Positions 6,189-12,437 of a DNA stretch of 13,728 nucleotides are shown in pieces. Within the stretch, counting starts at the first letter, position 1. Every line of letters starts with the position of its first letter. Made by a program: the position numbers and the translations under genes. The notes under the pieces were generated by a model. The model saw only the letters and a list, made by a program, of their open reading frames with translations, made no database searches and was not told the DNA's origin. Source of the stretch: JAPLCX01 sp964460305 (GTDB lineage: Bacteria > Auribacterota > Tritonobacteria > UBA1439); the NCBI GenBank assembly GCA_964460305.1, contig CAYWRA010000076.1, positions 1 to 13,728 on the forward strand, given 5' to 3'.

Positions 6189-7256
6189 TCAATGCCTCTT
6201 CACATTATGTAACGCAATCAACTTCTCGACCTCGGCTTCGACCTCCGACGTCTGGATCACCTCGCCGCCTGGTTTGCCGAGTAAGTTGATCTTCCGATCG
6301 TCATGGATGGCGAGTCGCACGTCCTGGACGAGTTGTCCTGCGCTCATCTCAACCACCAGCACGACGCAGGCCGCGCGCGCGGCGTCCGCCAGGGCCTTGT
6401 AGGGAAACGGCCAGAGGCTGATCGGTCTGAAGAGACCTATCCGGTAACCGTCGCCGCGGAATTTCTTGAGCACGGCGCGACACGTCCGGGAGGGAGTTCC
6501 ATACGCTACCATGAGGATCTCCGCATCAGCCGTATCGACGTTTTCATACCGTATCTCATTCTGCTCGATCTTCCGGTATTTTTCCTGCAGGGCATAGTTG
6601 TGTTTGAGGAGCTCGTTCTCGCCGAGGACGAGCGATCTGCTCTTGTTCGGAGCGCGGCCGCGGCAACCGGTGAGGGCCCATTCCTTGCTCGGGAGATCGC
6701 TCCCCTCCCGGGGCTCGATCTCCACAGGCTCGACGATCTGGCCGAGCACGCCGTCTCCGAGAATGAGCACGGGATTGCGGTACTTGTCCGCGATGTCAAA
6801 CGCCAGGAATATATGGTCCACCAGCTCCTGGACGCTCGCCGGGGCAAGTACGGGCGTATGATAATCGCCGTGTCCGCCTCCGCGCGTGGCCTGGAAATAG
6901 TCGGCCTGGCTAGGCCCGATGTTGCCGAGTCCCGGGCCTCCCCGCATGATGTTCACAATGACAGCCGGCAGCTCGTTGCCCGCGAGGTAAGAGATCCCCT
7001 CCTGCATGAGGCTGATGCCAGGGCTCGACGAAGAGGTGATCGCGCGCGCGCCGACCACCGCCGCCCCGAAAACCATGTTGATGGCAGCCACCTCGCTCTC
7101 GCTCTGGACGAATTGCCCCCCTACCTCGGGCATGCGGCGAGACATGTAGCTTGTGACCTCGTTCTGGGGCGTGATCGGATAGCCGAAATAACAGCGGCAC
7201 CCCGCCATGATCGCGGCTTCCGCAAGCGCCTCGTTGCCACACATTAGTTTTTTCAT
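6189..7256 (-). CDS. vorB: 2-oxoacid:ferredoxin oxidoreductase, alpha subunit (VorB-like)
   Basis: Alpha subunit (355 residues) of the same complex. It opens MKKLMCGNEALAEAAIMAGCRCYFGYPITPQNEV, the N-terminus typical of proteins annotated '3-methyl-2-oxobutanoate dehydrogenase subunit VorB'. It continues with SSSSPGISLMQEGISYLAGNELP (about 75-97) and IMRGGPGLGNIGPSQADYFQATRGGGHGDYH (about 103-133), both strongly conserved in this group. The C-terminal third contains the second transketolase-like domain, with VAYGTPSRTCRAVL and VVEMSAGQLVQDVR. The VorB name rests on overall resemblance; 2-oxoglutarate or another branched-chain oxoacid remains possible. It follows the ferredoxin gene after 55 bp, with no strong ribosome-binding site visible. 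In the anaerobic setting suggested by the complex, it would supply acyl-CoA or, in reverse, fix CO2. Confidence 0.92.
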   Translation of the reverse strand: MKKLMCGNEALAEAAIMAGCRCYFGYPITPQNEVTSYMSRRMPEVGGQFVQSESEVAAINMVFGAAVVGARAITSSSSPGISLMQEGISYLAGNELPAVIVNIMRGGPGLGNIGPSQADYFQATRGGGHGDYHTPVLAPASVQELVDHIFLAFDIADKYRNPVLILGDGVLGQIVEPVEIEPREGSDLPSKEWALTGCRGRAPNKSRSLVLGENELLKHNYALQEKYRKIEQNEIRYENVDTADAEILMVAYGTPSRTCRAVLKKFRGDGYRIGLFRPISLWPFPYKALADAARAACVVLVVEMSAGQLVQDVRLAIHDDRKINLLGKPGGEVIQTSEVEAEVEKLIALHNVKRH

Positions 7257-7273
7257 AACAGGATCAAGGATTA

Positions 7274-7309
7274 AGGATTAAGCACGCTGGCGGCTTAATA
7301 CTTAATCCT
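7274..7309. repeat. inverted repeat in ferredoxin-alpha spacer
   Basis: AGGATTAAG (7274-7282) and CTTAATCCT (7301-7309) are perfect complements around an 18-base loop. AAGGATT is also tandemly repeated at 7266-7279, and a similar aggattaag lies at 431-439. The hairpin starts two bases past the ferredoxin stop. No T-run follows, so it is more likely a spacer repeat or mRNA-processing hairpin than a terminator. Confidence 0.6.
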
Positions 7310-7311
7310 GG

Positions 7312-7515
7312 TCACTTCTCCACTTCAATAATTACCTCGGGGCACATTGTGGCGCAGAGGGCGCAGCCGGTGCAGTCCTCGAGCTTGGCTGGCTGGGCGA
7401 AGTGGACCCCCTTATCGTTCATGGATTTCGACATCACGATGACGCCTTGCGGGCATGCATCGACGCAAAGCCCGCAACCCTTGCACCGCTGACGCTCTAT
7501 AGTAACCTTAGCCAT
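7312..7515 (-). CDS. 2[4Fe-4S] ferredoxin subunit of the 2-oxoacid oxidoreductase
   Basis: A 67-residue two-cluster ferredoxin, probably the delta subunit (VorD/KorD-like) that passes electrons out of the oxidoreductase. Both cluster motifs are complete: C11-x2-C14-x2-C17-x3-C21-P and C48-x2-C51-x2-C54-x3-C58-P. The start is ATG at 7515-7513 (MAKVTIERQRC). It overlaps the last codons and stop of nadK by 8 bases, with GGGGAGG about eleven bases upstream, so it is probably translated from the nadK transcript by coupling. An upstream extension of this frame lies wholly inside nadK in another frame and is not real. Its position directly ahead of the alpha subunit supports assignment to this complex. 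Confidence 0.93.
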   Translation of the reverse strand: MAKVTIERQRCKGCGLCVDACPQGVIVMSKSMNDKGVHFAQPAKLEDCTGCALCATMCPEVIIEVEK

Positions 7516-8377
7516 GAAACGCGCGGCCTCCCCAGTGCAGCTTCTCCCTGAGAAGCTGAAAATACCCCTTCTCGGACGACACCACCAGCCTGAGCTTTGT
7601 GCCGCAGCCCCCCACGACAACCTCATCCCCGCCCTGTAACGTTTCCCTGACCTGGCCGTCGAGGGTCAGCGTGCTGTTCCGCGCCCTCGGCGATATCACG
7701 ATCCGGACCCTCTTGCCACTCGGAATGACGAGCGGCCTGTTCGTGAGCATGTGGGGGCATATGGGCGCAACGATTATAGCATCCGTATCCGGCGTGACAA
7801 GGGGCCCCCCGGCCGAAAGGGAATAGGCGGTCGAGCCCGTGGGGCTTGATACGATCAGGCCGTCGGAATTATACGTGACGAGGTACTCGTCGTCAATAAA
7901 CGTCTCAAGCGTGATCAGCCTGGAAAGCGATCCCATTGAGATCACGGCGTCATTGAGTGCAACGTGGCTGAAGAGATCACACCCGTTCCTTCGGAGAGTG
8001 ACTGTGAGGAGCAACCTGTCTTCCACCTTGTAATCGCCGCACAGGATTTTTTCCAGGAGTCCCTTCGCCCCCCCGAGGGCGGTGGCGGTGAGGAAACCGA
8101 GCCCGCCGAGATTAATTCCCATGAGAGGGATTCGAGTCCCCTCGATCATGCGCGCCGCCTTCAGCACCGTCCCGTCCCCGCCTATCGCCACCAGGAGATC
8201 GGCCTCGGCCCTCAGGGCCTCGGCTTCCCGCCCCATTTCGGCATCCGCGACGGCCTCCGCCGTTTCCCGATCGACGATCACGGCCACACCCTTCTTCTTC
8301 AGGAAGGAGATGAGCTCGACGGTCGCGGCTTGAGCGTCTTTTTTTAGGACATTTACCACCAGCGCAACTGTTTTCAT
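7508..8377 (-). CDS. nadK: NAD kinase
   Basis: Phosphorylates NAD to NADP with ATP or polyphosphate; cytosolic. The 289-residue length is typical. The hallmark G66-G-D-G-T70 phosphate-binding motif is followed by GINLGGLGFL (87-96), ALND (140-143), and the NAD-binding block DGLIVSSPTGSTAYSLSAGGP (172-192). I chose ATG at 8377-8375, giving MKTVALVVNVLKK, the normal family opening, with GGAG closely upstream. Longer starts at 8395 and 8422 add residues that read from the repeat-bearing spacer. The stop TAA lies inside the ferredoxin gene. The coupling of NADP supply to a ferredoxin-dependent enzyme may be incidental; nadK beside tlyA is common. Confidence 0.97.
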   Translation of the reverse strand: MKTVALVVNVLKKDAQAATVELISFLKKKGVAVIVDRETAEAVADAEMGREAEALRAEADLLVAIGGDGTVLKAARMIEGTRIPLMGINLGGLGFLTATALGGAKGLLEKILCGDYKVEDRLLLTVTLRRNGCDLFSHVALNDAVISMGSLSRLITLETFIDDEYLVTYNSDGLIVSSPTGSTAYSLSAGGPLVTPDTDAIIVAPICPHMLTNRPLVIPSGKRVRIVISPRARNSTLTLDGQVRETLQGGDEVVVGGCGTKLRLVVSSEKGYFQLLREKLHWGGRAFHG

Positions 8378-8557
8378 AACTCCAACTTTCAACATTTCTA
8401 ACCACGGATGGACACGCCCCAACGGGGCCTCTTCGAGGGATTAACACGGATGAATAGATCAGGCTAAAGTCTCCGCTATGGTAGCTTGGCCTCTCTTGCA
8501 CTCTTTTACTCTTTGTAAAATAGCCGCCCCGTTTCCTCCGTGCCTCTGTGGTAAAAA
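8378..8557. repeat. spacer repeats between tlyA and nadK
   Basis: This 180-bp gap contains reversed 'TCCGTG' units (accacggatggacacg near 8401, aacacggatgaatag near 8443). A decayed relative of the 95-bp repeat core lies at 8415-8440 (cgccccaacggggcctcttc...). There is also a relative of the 4442-4464 element (8465-8484), a 'cttttactctttgtaaaa' unit (8503-8520), and 'cctctgtggtaaaaatta' at the tlyA stop. No gene or clear promoter is visible. Confidence 0.6.
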
Positions 8558-9292
8558 TTATGGTGTTTTCTCCGCGTAGACGAAAAATTCCTTGTTCCCG
8601 GCGGGGCCGCGGAGGGGAGATTCCGTTATGCCCCGGACGAGCAGGCCGTTTGCCTCGATCACCTCGCACGCATTCCAGATCACTCTCGTGTGCACACGGC
8701 TGTCCCTGACCACGCCCCCACGCCCCACGTCTTTCCTGCCCGCCTCAAACTGGGGTTTGACGAGCGCCACCAGTTCCGCTCCCCCGCCAGTTACGGCTAC
8801 TGCCGCGGGGATGACCTTTTCGAGCGATATGAAGGAGACGTCGATCGTCACGAGCTCTGGTTCATACGGCAAATGGCCCTTTGTCAGGTATCTGGCGTTC
8901 GTGCGATCGAGAATGACGACGCGAGGATCGTCGCGGAGTCGTTGGGCCAGTTGGCCGTGGCCGACGTCGACGGCGACCACCGAGGCGGCGCCAGCCTGCA
9001 AAAGGCAATCGGTGAATCCCCCGGTCGATGCGCCGAGGTCCATACACTTTTTGCCGGCAACGGAGATTCCGAACGTGCTCAGCGCCGCCGCTAGCTTCTC
9101 CCCTCCCCTACTCGCGTAATGATATCTATTTGACACTTCGATTCGGCAATCGCCGCTAACCGTCTTCCCCGGCTTATCCGATCGCCGGCCGTCGACCATC
9201 ACCTCCCCCGCCATGACCGCGCGGCGGGCCTTCTCCCCCGTGGGAAAAAAGCCTTGCTCCACCAGGAGCTTGTCGAGCCTGACCTTGGTCAC
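8558..9292 (-). CDS. tlyA: TlyA-family rRNA methyltransferase (S4 plus FtsJ-like domain)
   Basis: Predicted to 2'-O-methylate cytidines in ribosomal RNA; the family was first called hemolysin, but methylation is the established activity for TlyA proteins. From GTG at 9292 it is 244 residues. An N-terminal S4 RNA-binding domain (about 4-60, RLDKLLVEQGFFPTGEKARRAVMAGEVMVDG) is followed by the joining motif SRGGEKL (61-67). The methyltransferase domain has SAM motif I DLGASTGGFTDCLLQAGA (85-102), with VVAVDVGHGQL and ALVKPQFEAGR further on. The start is uncertain: the TTG at 9307 lies inside a heptamer repeat array, and the GTG has only a weak GGGA upstream, itself supplied by that array. It lies 124 bp downstream of dxs, across a 95-bp repeat. 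Confidence 0.93.
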   Translation of the reverse strand: MTKVRLDKLLVEQGFFPTGEKARRAVMAGEVMVDGRRSDKPGKTVSGDCRIEVSNRYHYASRGGEKLAAALSTFGISVAGKKCMDLGASTGGFTDCLLQAGAASVVAVDVGHGQLAQRLRDDPRVVILDRTNARYLTKGHLPYEPELVTIDVSFISLEKVIPAAVAVTGGGAELVALVKPQFEAGRKDVGRGGVVRDSRVHTRVIWNACEVIEANGLLVRGITESPLRGPAGNKEFFVYAEKTP

Positions 9293-9298
9293 CGGGGA

Positions 9299-9319
9299 AA
9301 ATCCCAAATCCCAAACCCC
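9299..9319. repeat. heptamer array upstream of tlyA, three units
   Basis: AAATCCC, AAATCCC and a variant AAACCCC lie immediately upstream of the tlyA GTG start. C-runs are at 9303-9305, 9310-9312 and 9316-9319. The coding strand reads GGGGTTTGGGATTTGGGA, so the array may contribute the only ribosome-binding-like sequence of tlyA. GGGG at 9294-9297 can pair with the CCCC end of the array. Confidence 0.75.
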
Positions 9320-9334
9320 AATATATGAGGTTTG

Positions 9335-9429
9335 TCATTTGCCTGCCCGCCCCAAAGGGGCCTCTTTCCCGAAGGGATCCCTTTGGGACGAGGCCGGTCG
9401 TAAGGCGGGAATTTTGTCATTTGTCATTC
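9335..9429. repeat. 95-bp nested palindromic repeat, copy 1 (3' end of dxs)
   Basis: Identical over all 95 bases to 11354-11448. It contains three nested complementary pairs. CCCGCC (9346-9351) pairs with GGCGGG (9404-9409), and GGCCTC (9359-9364) pairs with GAGGCC (9390-9395). The 22-base inner palindrome at 9367-9388 is centred on GGATCC, with one G-T pair. The whole can fold as a long hairpin or cruciform. The last bases form part of the dxs coding end: the stop TGA at 9417-9419 and the preceding codons lie inside the repeat. Confidence 0.9.
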
Positions 9430-11300
9430 TCTTTGTACCATTCTTTAATCCTGCGCGCAACCGAATCTACGTCAAGCCCGAGCTCCTTCTTGATCTCATC
9501 CCGGCTGCCCTGTTCCACGTACGCATCTCCGATCCCAATGCACAAGACCGCCACGCCCGAGAGTCCCTTCTCCGCCATGAGCTCGAGGACCGCGCTCCCG
9601 AAGCCACCCTGCAACGCATTTTCCTCGAGTGTTACGATGCGGCCGGTACGCTGCGCCGCAGAGACGATCGTTTCGGCGTCGAGCGGTTTGACGAATCGCG
9701 CATTGATGACCGTGGAGCGGATTCCGCCCTTTGAGATCTTCTTCGCCGCCTCTCGAGCGGTCTGTACCATGGATCCGACGGCGATGAGCGCCACGTCGTC
9801 TCCCCCGCTAAGCACGTGCGCTTTGCCAAGCTCGATGGGTTCACATCTCTCATGTCCCGGACGGCAGTCGCTACGCGCCTTCGGGTACACAATAGCAGCC
9901 GGTTTCCCCCACTCGATCGCGCCGCGGAGCATCCCTTCCAGCTCGCCAGAGCTCGCGGGTTCCATAAGGATTAGGTTGGGGATGTGCCTCAGGTATGACA
10001 ACGCGAACTGGCCCGAATGCGTCGCGCCGTCGGCGCCTACGATCCCCCCGCGGTCGACGGCTAACGTCACCGGGAGCCGCTGTGCGCAGACGTCATGGAC
10101 GATCTGATCGTATGCGCGCTGGAGAAAGGTGGCATAGACGGCGACCACGGGCTTGCATCCGCTCGCAGCCAGTCCCGCCGCAAACACCACCGCATGCTCC
10201 TCGGCGATGCCAACGTCGAAGAAGCGGTCGGGGAATTCCTGTGCGAACCGATCCAGGCCCGTCCCCGCCGTCATCGCGGCGGTGACGGCGAAGACCGTCG
10301 GATCAAGGCCAGCAAGCTCCATCAGCGCGCTCCCGAAAACATCCGAATAGGTCGTTCCCGCATCCGCCTTTTTGGGCTTGCCGGTGCCGATGTCAAAGGG
10401 GCTCGTCCCGTGGAAATATTCCGGGTGCTGCTCCGCGTGAACATACCCTTTCCCCTTCCTGGTGATGACGTGCAGGAGGATGGGTTGATCGATCTCCGAC
10501 AGGCGCCTCAATACTGCGATGAGCTTTTGAACGTCATGACCGTCTATCGGGCCGAAATAACGGAACCCCAGCTCCTCAAATATGATGCCCGGCGCAACGA
10601 GGTTTTTGAGGCTCTCCTCAATCCGCCTCGCCGTGTCGAACATCCGTTGGCCGATCGCAGGAATGCTTTTTACCACCATCTGCATGTCGGCCTTTATGCG
10701 GTTATAAGTGGGCGAAGTAATCACTTTATTTAAATAGGTAGAGATGGCGCCGACGTTCCGCGATATGGACATCTCGTTGTCGTTGAGAACGACGATAAGG
10801 TTCTTAGCCCTGTGCCCGGCGTTGTTGAGGGCCTCGTAACAAAGCCCCCCCGTCAGCGAGCCGTCGCCGATCACGGCGATGATTTTCTCGTTCCCTTTGC
10901 GCGCGTCCCGCGCGGCTACCATGCCCATCGCGGCCGAGACCGCGGTGCTGGCATGGCCGGCCCCGAAGGGATCGTGCTCGCTCTCAGACCTCCGCGGGAA
11001 ACCGCCCACTCCACCCGCCGTGCGCAACGACTGGAACGATTTGTTCCTCCCCGTCAGTAGTTTGTGCGCATAAGCCTGATGCCCCACGTCCCAGATGATC
11101 TTGTCACGGGGGGAATCGAATACGAAATGGAGCGCGACAGCGAGCTCAACGGCGCCCAGGCTCGATGCAAGGTGGCCGCCCGTGACCGATACGACGTTGA
11201 TGAGACGATCGCGGATCTCCTGCGCGAGCGATTCAAGCTCGGCGAGGCTCAGGGTCTTAAGATCCCCCGGCGACTCGATTCGATCAAGATAGCGGCTCAT
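9417..11300 (-). CDS. dxs: 1-deoxy-D-xylulose-5-phosphate synthase
   Basis: Condenses pyruvate and glyceraldehyde-3-phosphate into DXP, the entry step of the MEP isoprenoid pathway; also feeds thiamine and pyridoxal synthesis. The 627-residue length is normal. H43 (GGHLASSLG) and H74 (DVGHQAYAHK) are conserved. The thiamine diphosphate motif runs from GDGSLTGG (145-152) to NDNEMSIS (173-180). The second domain has DVGIAEEHAV (362-371) with the catalytic glutamate E367, and VDRGGIVGADGATHSG (415-430). ATG at 11300-11298 (MSRYLDRIESPGDL) is the family start; an upstream TTG (11336) would add residues read from a spacer repeat. Only a weak ribosome-binding site (GGAA) is seen. The last residues (NDK) and stop lie in the 95-bp repeat. 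An identical copy sits 53 bp upstream of the start, so dxs is bracketed by direct repeats. Confidence 0.97.
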   Translation of the reverse strand: MSRYLDRIESPGDLKTLSLAELESLAQEIRDRLINVVSVTGGHLASSLGAVELAVALHFVFDSPRDKIIWDVGHQAYAHKLLTGRNKSFQSLRTAGGVGGFPRRSESEHDPFGAGHASTAVSAAMGMVAARDARKGNEKIIAVIGDGSLTGGLCYEALNNAGHRAKNLIVVLNDNEMSISRNVGAISTYLNKVITSPTYNRIKADMQMVVKSIPAIGQRMFDTARRIEESLKNLVAPGIIFEELGFRYFGPIDGHDVQKLIAVLRRLSEIDQPILLHVITRKGKGYVHAEQHPEYFHGTSPFDIGTGKPKKADAGTTYSDVFGSALMELAGLDPTVFAVTAAMTAGTGLDRFAQEFPDRFFDVGIAEEHAVVFAAGLAASGCKPVVAVYATFLQRAYDQIVHDVCAQRLPVTLAVDRGGIVGADGATHSGQFALSYLRHIPNLILMEPASSGELEGMLRGAIEWGKPAAIVYPKARSDCRPGHERCEPIELGKAHVLSGGDDVALIAVGSMVQTAREAAKKISKGGIRSTVINARFVKPLDAETIVSAAQRTGRIVTLEENALQGGFGSAVLELMAEKGLSGVAVLCIGIGDAYVEQGSRDEIKKELGLDVDSVARRIKEWYKENDK

Positions 11301-11353
11301 AGGGGTAAATTCCGAATGACAAATACCAAATGTCAAAACGCATTATAGTTTTT

Positions 11354-11448
11354 TCATTTGCCTGCCCGCCCCAAAGGGGCCTCTTTCCCGAAGGGATCCC
11401 TTTGGGACGAGGCCGGTCGTAAGGCGGGAATTTTGTCATTTGTCATTC
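11354..11448. repeat. 95-bp nested palindromic repeat, copy 2 (between xseB and dxs)
   Basis: Perfect copy of 9335-9429, in the same orientation, 2019 bp away. The inner 22-base palindrome is at 11386-11407. It sits entirely in the spacer between xseB and dxs, followed by further gtcatttgacatttgtcatt-type units (11458-11477). These abut, and include part of, the xseB stop codon. Confidence 0.9.
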
Positions 11449-11476
11449 ATCTGAATTGTCATTTGACATTTGTCAT

Positions 11477-11812
11477 TCAAAACAGAAGCGCCTCACCCTC
11501 GTCACGCTCTGCTGCGCGGGGGGCCGGGGGGCGCCGCTTGGGCGGAGGGGCGATCGGCGGGTCGGACGCCTCGCCGGCCGAGGTGTTGGAAAACGGCACG
11601 GCGGCGACCCCGCCCTCAGGCGTCGCGCTCAATATCTCTATCTTCTTCTCCGCTTCGTCGAGCGCCATCGCACAAAAACGGGCGAGGCCGATCCCCTCCT
11701 CGTATCGCTTGAGCGCTTCGTCGAGCGGCGTATGCTCGTCCTCCATCAACGCGACGATCTCCTCCAGCCGCTTGAGCGCGGCCTCGAACGTGGGCTTTTT
11801 GTCTTTTGTCAT
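11477..11812 (-). CDS. xseB: exodeoxyribonuclease VII small subunit
   Basis: Small helical subunit that binds the coiled coil of XseA to form exonuclease VII, a single-strand-specific nuclease in DNA repair. The first 65 residues are the full family domain: PTFEAALKRLEEIVALMEDEHTPLDEALKRYEEGIGLARFCAMALDEAEKKIEIL. Family members are usually about 70-85 residues. This one has 111, with a low-complexity tail (about 70-111) rich in proline, alanine and arginine (PPIAPPPKRRPPAPRAAERDE). The start is ATG at 11812 with GAGG five bases upstream. The stop TGA falls where a tgtcattcaa spacer repeat begins. Its partner gene xseA, 211 bp upstream, carries two internal stops, so whether this subunit has a working partner is open. 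Confidence 0.93.
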   Translation of the reverse strand: MTKDKKPTFEAALKRLEEIVALMEDEHTPLDEALKRYEEGIGLARFCAMALDEAEKKIEILSATPEGGVAAVPFSNTSAGEASDPPIAPPPKRRPPAPRAAERDEGEALLF

Positions 11813-11855
11813 AAGGGCCTCAAATACGGTTGAAAGTTTAAGGTGTAAAGCTTTT

Positions 11856-11933
11856 AACCACAGATTTACACAAGATTAGCACAAGATTTGTTCCAACCAA
11901 GTTCTCGTGAAAATCTTGTGTAATCTTGTGGTT
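11856..11933. repeat. imperfect inverted repeat between xseA and xseB
   Basis: The 22-base arm at 11856-11877 (aaccacagatttacacaaga...) is nearly the reverse complement of 11912-11933 (aatcttgtgtaatcttgtgg...), with a few mismatches near the outer end. The loop contains further acaagatt units. The arms look like a variant of the 'TCCGTG/accacgg' repeat family recast as 'TCTTGTG'. It could fold in the xseA-xseB transcript. Confidence 0.65.
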
Positions 11934-11955
11934 TCCTGAATCTCCCCGGTGTTCA

Positions 11956-12020
11956 TCCCCCGAAGGGGTCCCTTTGGGGCGCGGTTTCTTATTCTTCGTT
12001 CTCTTTTACTCTTTGTAAAA
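11956..12020. repeat. decayed 95-bp repeat core plus 'ctcttttactctttgtaaaa' unit
   Basis: 11956-11981 (tcccccgaaggggtcccttt...) is a near copy of the palindromic core of the 95-bp repeat. Positions 12001-12020 (ctcttttactctttgtaaaa) match 8502-8520 almost exactly and resemble 4632-4648. Both sit just downstream of the xseA stop. Confidence 0.6.
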
Positions 12021-12023
12021 AAA

Positions 12024-12401
12024 TCACCCTTCTCGCACTTCTTGCACCTCGGCGGTAAATCCTCCGCGGTGGAGGCGGGCGCGCACGACGTCCCCGCAAG
12101 CCACCTGGGTGGCCGCGCTCACGACCGCGCCGTCCTTCTCCCGCACGATGACGCCATACCCGCGCGACAGCACCGCGAGGGGACTGAGGCTCTCGATCTT
12201 CCCAACGACCGCGCCCAGGCGGTTCCGCGTAAGCTCGACCATGTGCAGAAACGATCTCCGGAACCTGCTTTCCAGTTCGCCCAATGACTGCCGGTGTTGG
12301 CGCACCATGCCGCGAGGGCCCTGGAATACGTAGCTCTGTTGGCAAAGCCGCAGCCGGTTGCGGCCAAGCTCTACCCTGTTAGCGATTCCAGTACAAATCA
12401 T
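12024..12401 (-). CDS. xseA: XseA C-terminal fragment: coiled coil and terminal segment
   Basis: 125 residues from ATG 12401 to TGA. It carries the long helical region (ANRVELGRNRLRLCQQSYVFQGPRGMVRQHRQSLGELESRF) and the conserved XseA ending LSPLAVLSRGYGVIVREKDGAVV followed by a GD-x-V-x-A-R-L strand pair. In the intact family this part binds several XseB copies. It is in the same frame as the N-terminal fragment. Independent translation would need the ATG two codons past the second TAG; a GGAG lies 12 bases upstream of it, which is a poor distance. Confidence 0.7.
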   Translation of the reverse strand: MICTGIANRVELGRNRLRLCQQSYVFQGPRGMVRQHRQSLGELESRFRRSFLHMVELTRNRLGAVVGKIESLSPLAVLSRGYGVIVREKDGAVVSAATQVACGDVVRARLHRGGFTAEVQEVREG

Positions 12402-12437
12402 CCACTAGAGATACTCCAGCCTCACCTGCAACTCGGA

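Noticed and set aside
7516..7626. N-terminal extension of the ferredoxin to residue 104
   Set aside because: The extra residues are nadK read in another frame; ferredoxins of this type start at the MAKV-like methionine.
9335..9429. Intrinsic terminator at the end of dxs
   Set aside because: The fold is strong but no T-run follows it in the direction of dxs transcription, the stop codon lies within it, and an identical copy sits upstream of dxs.
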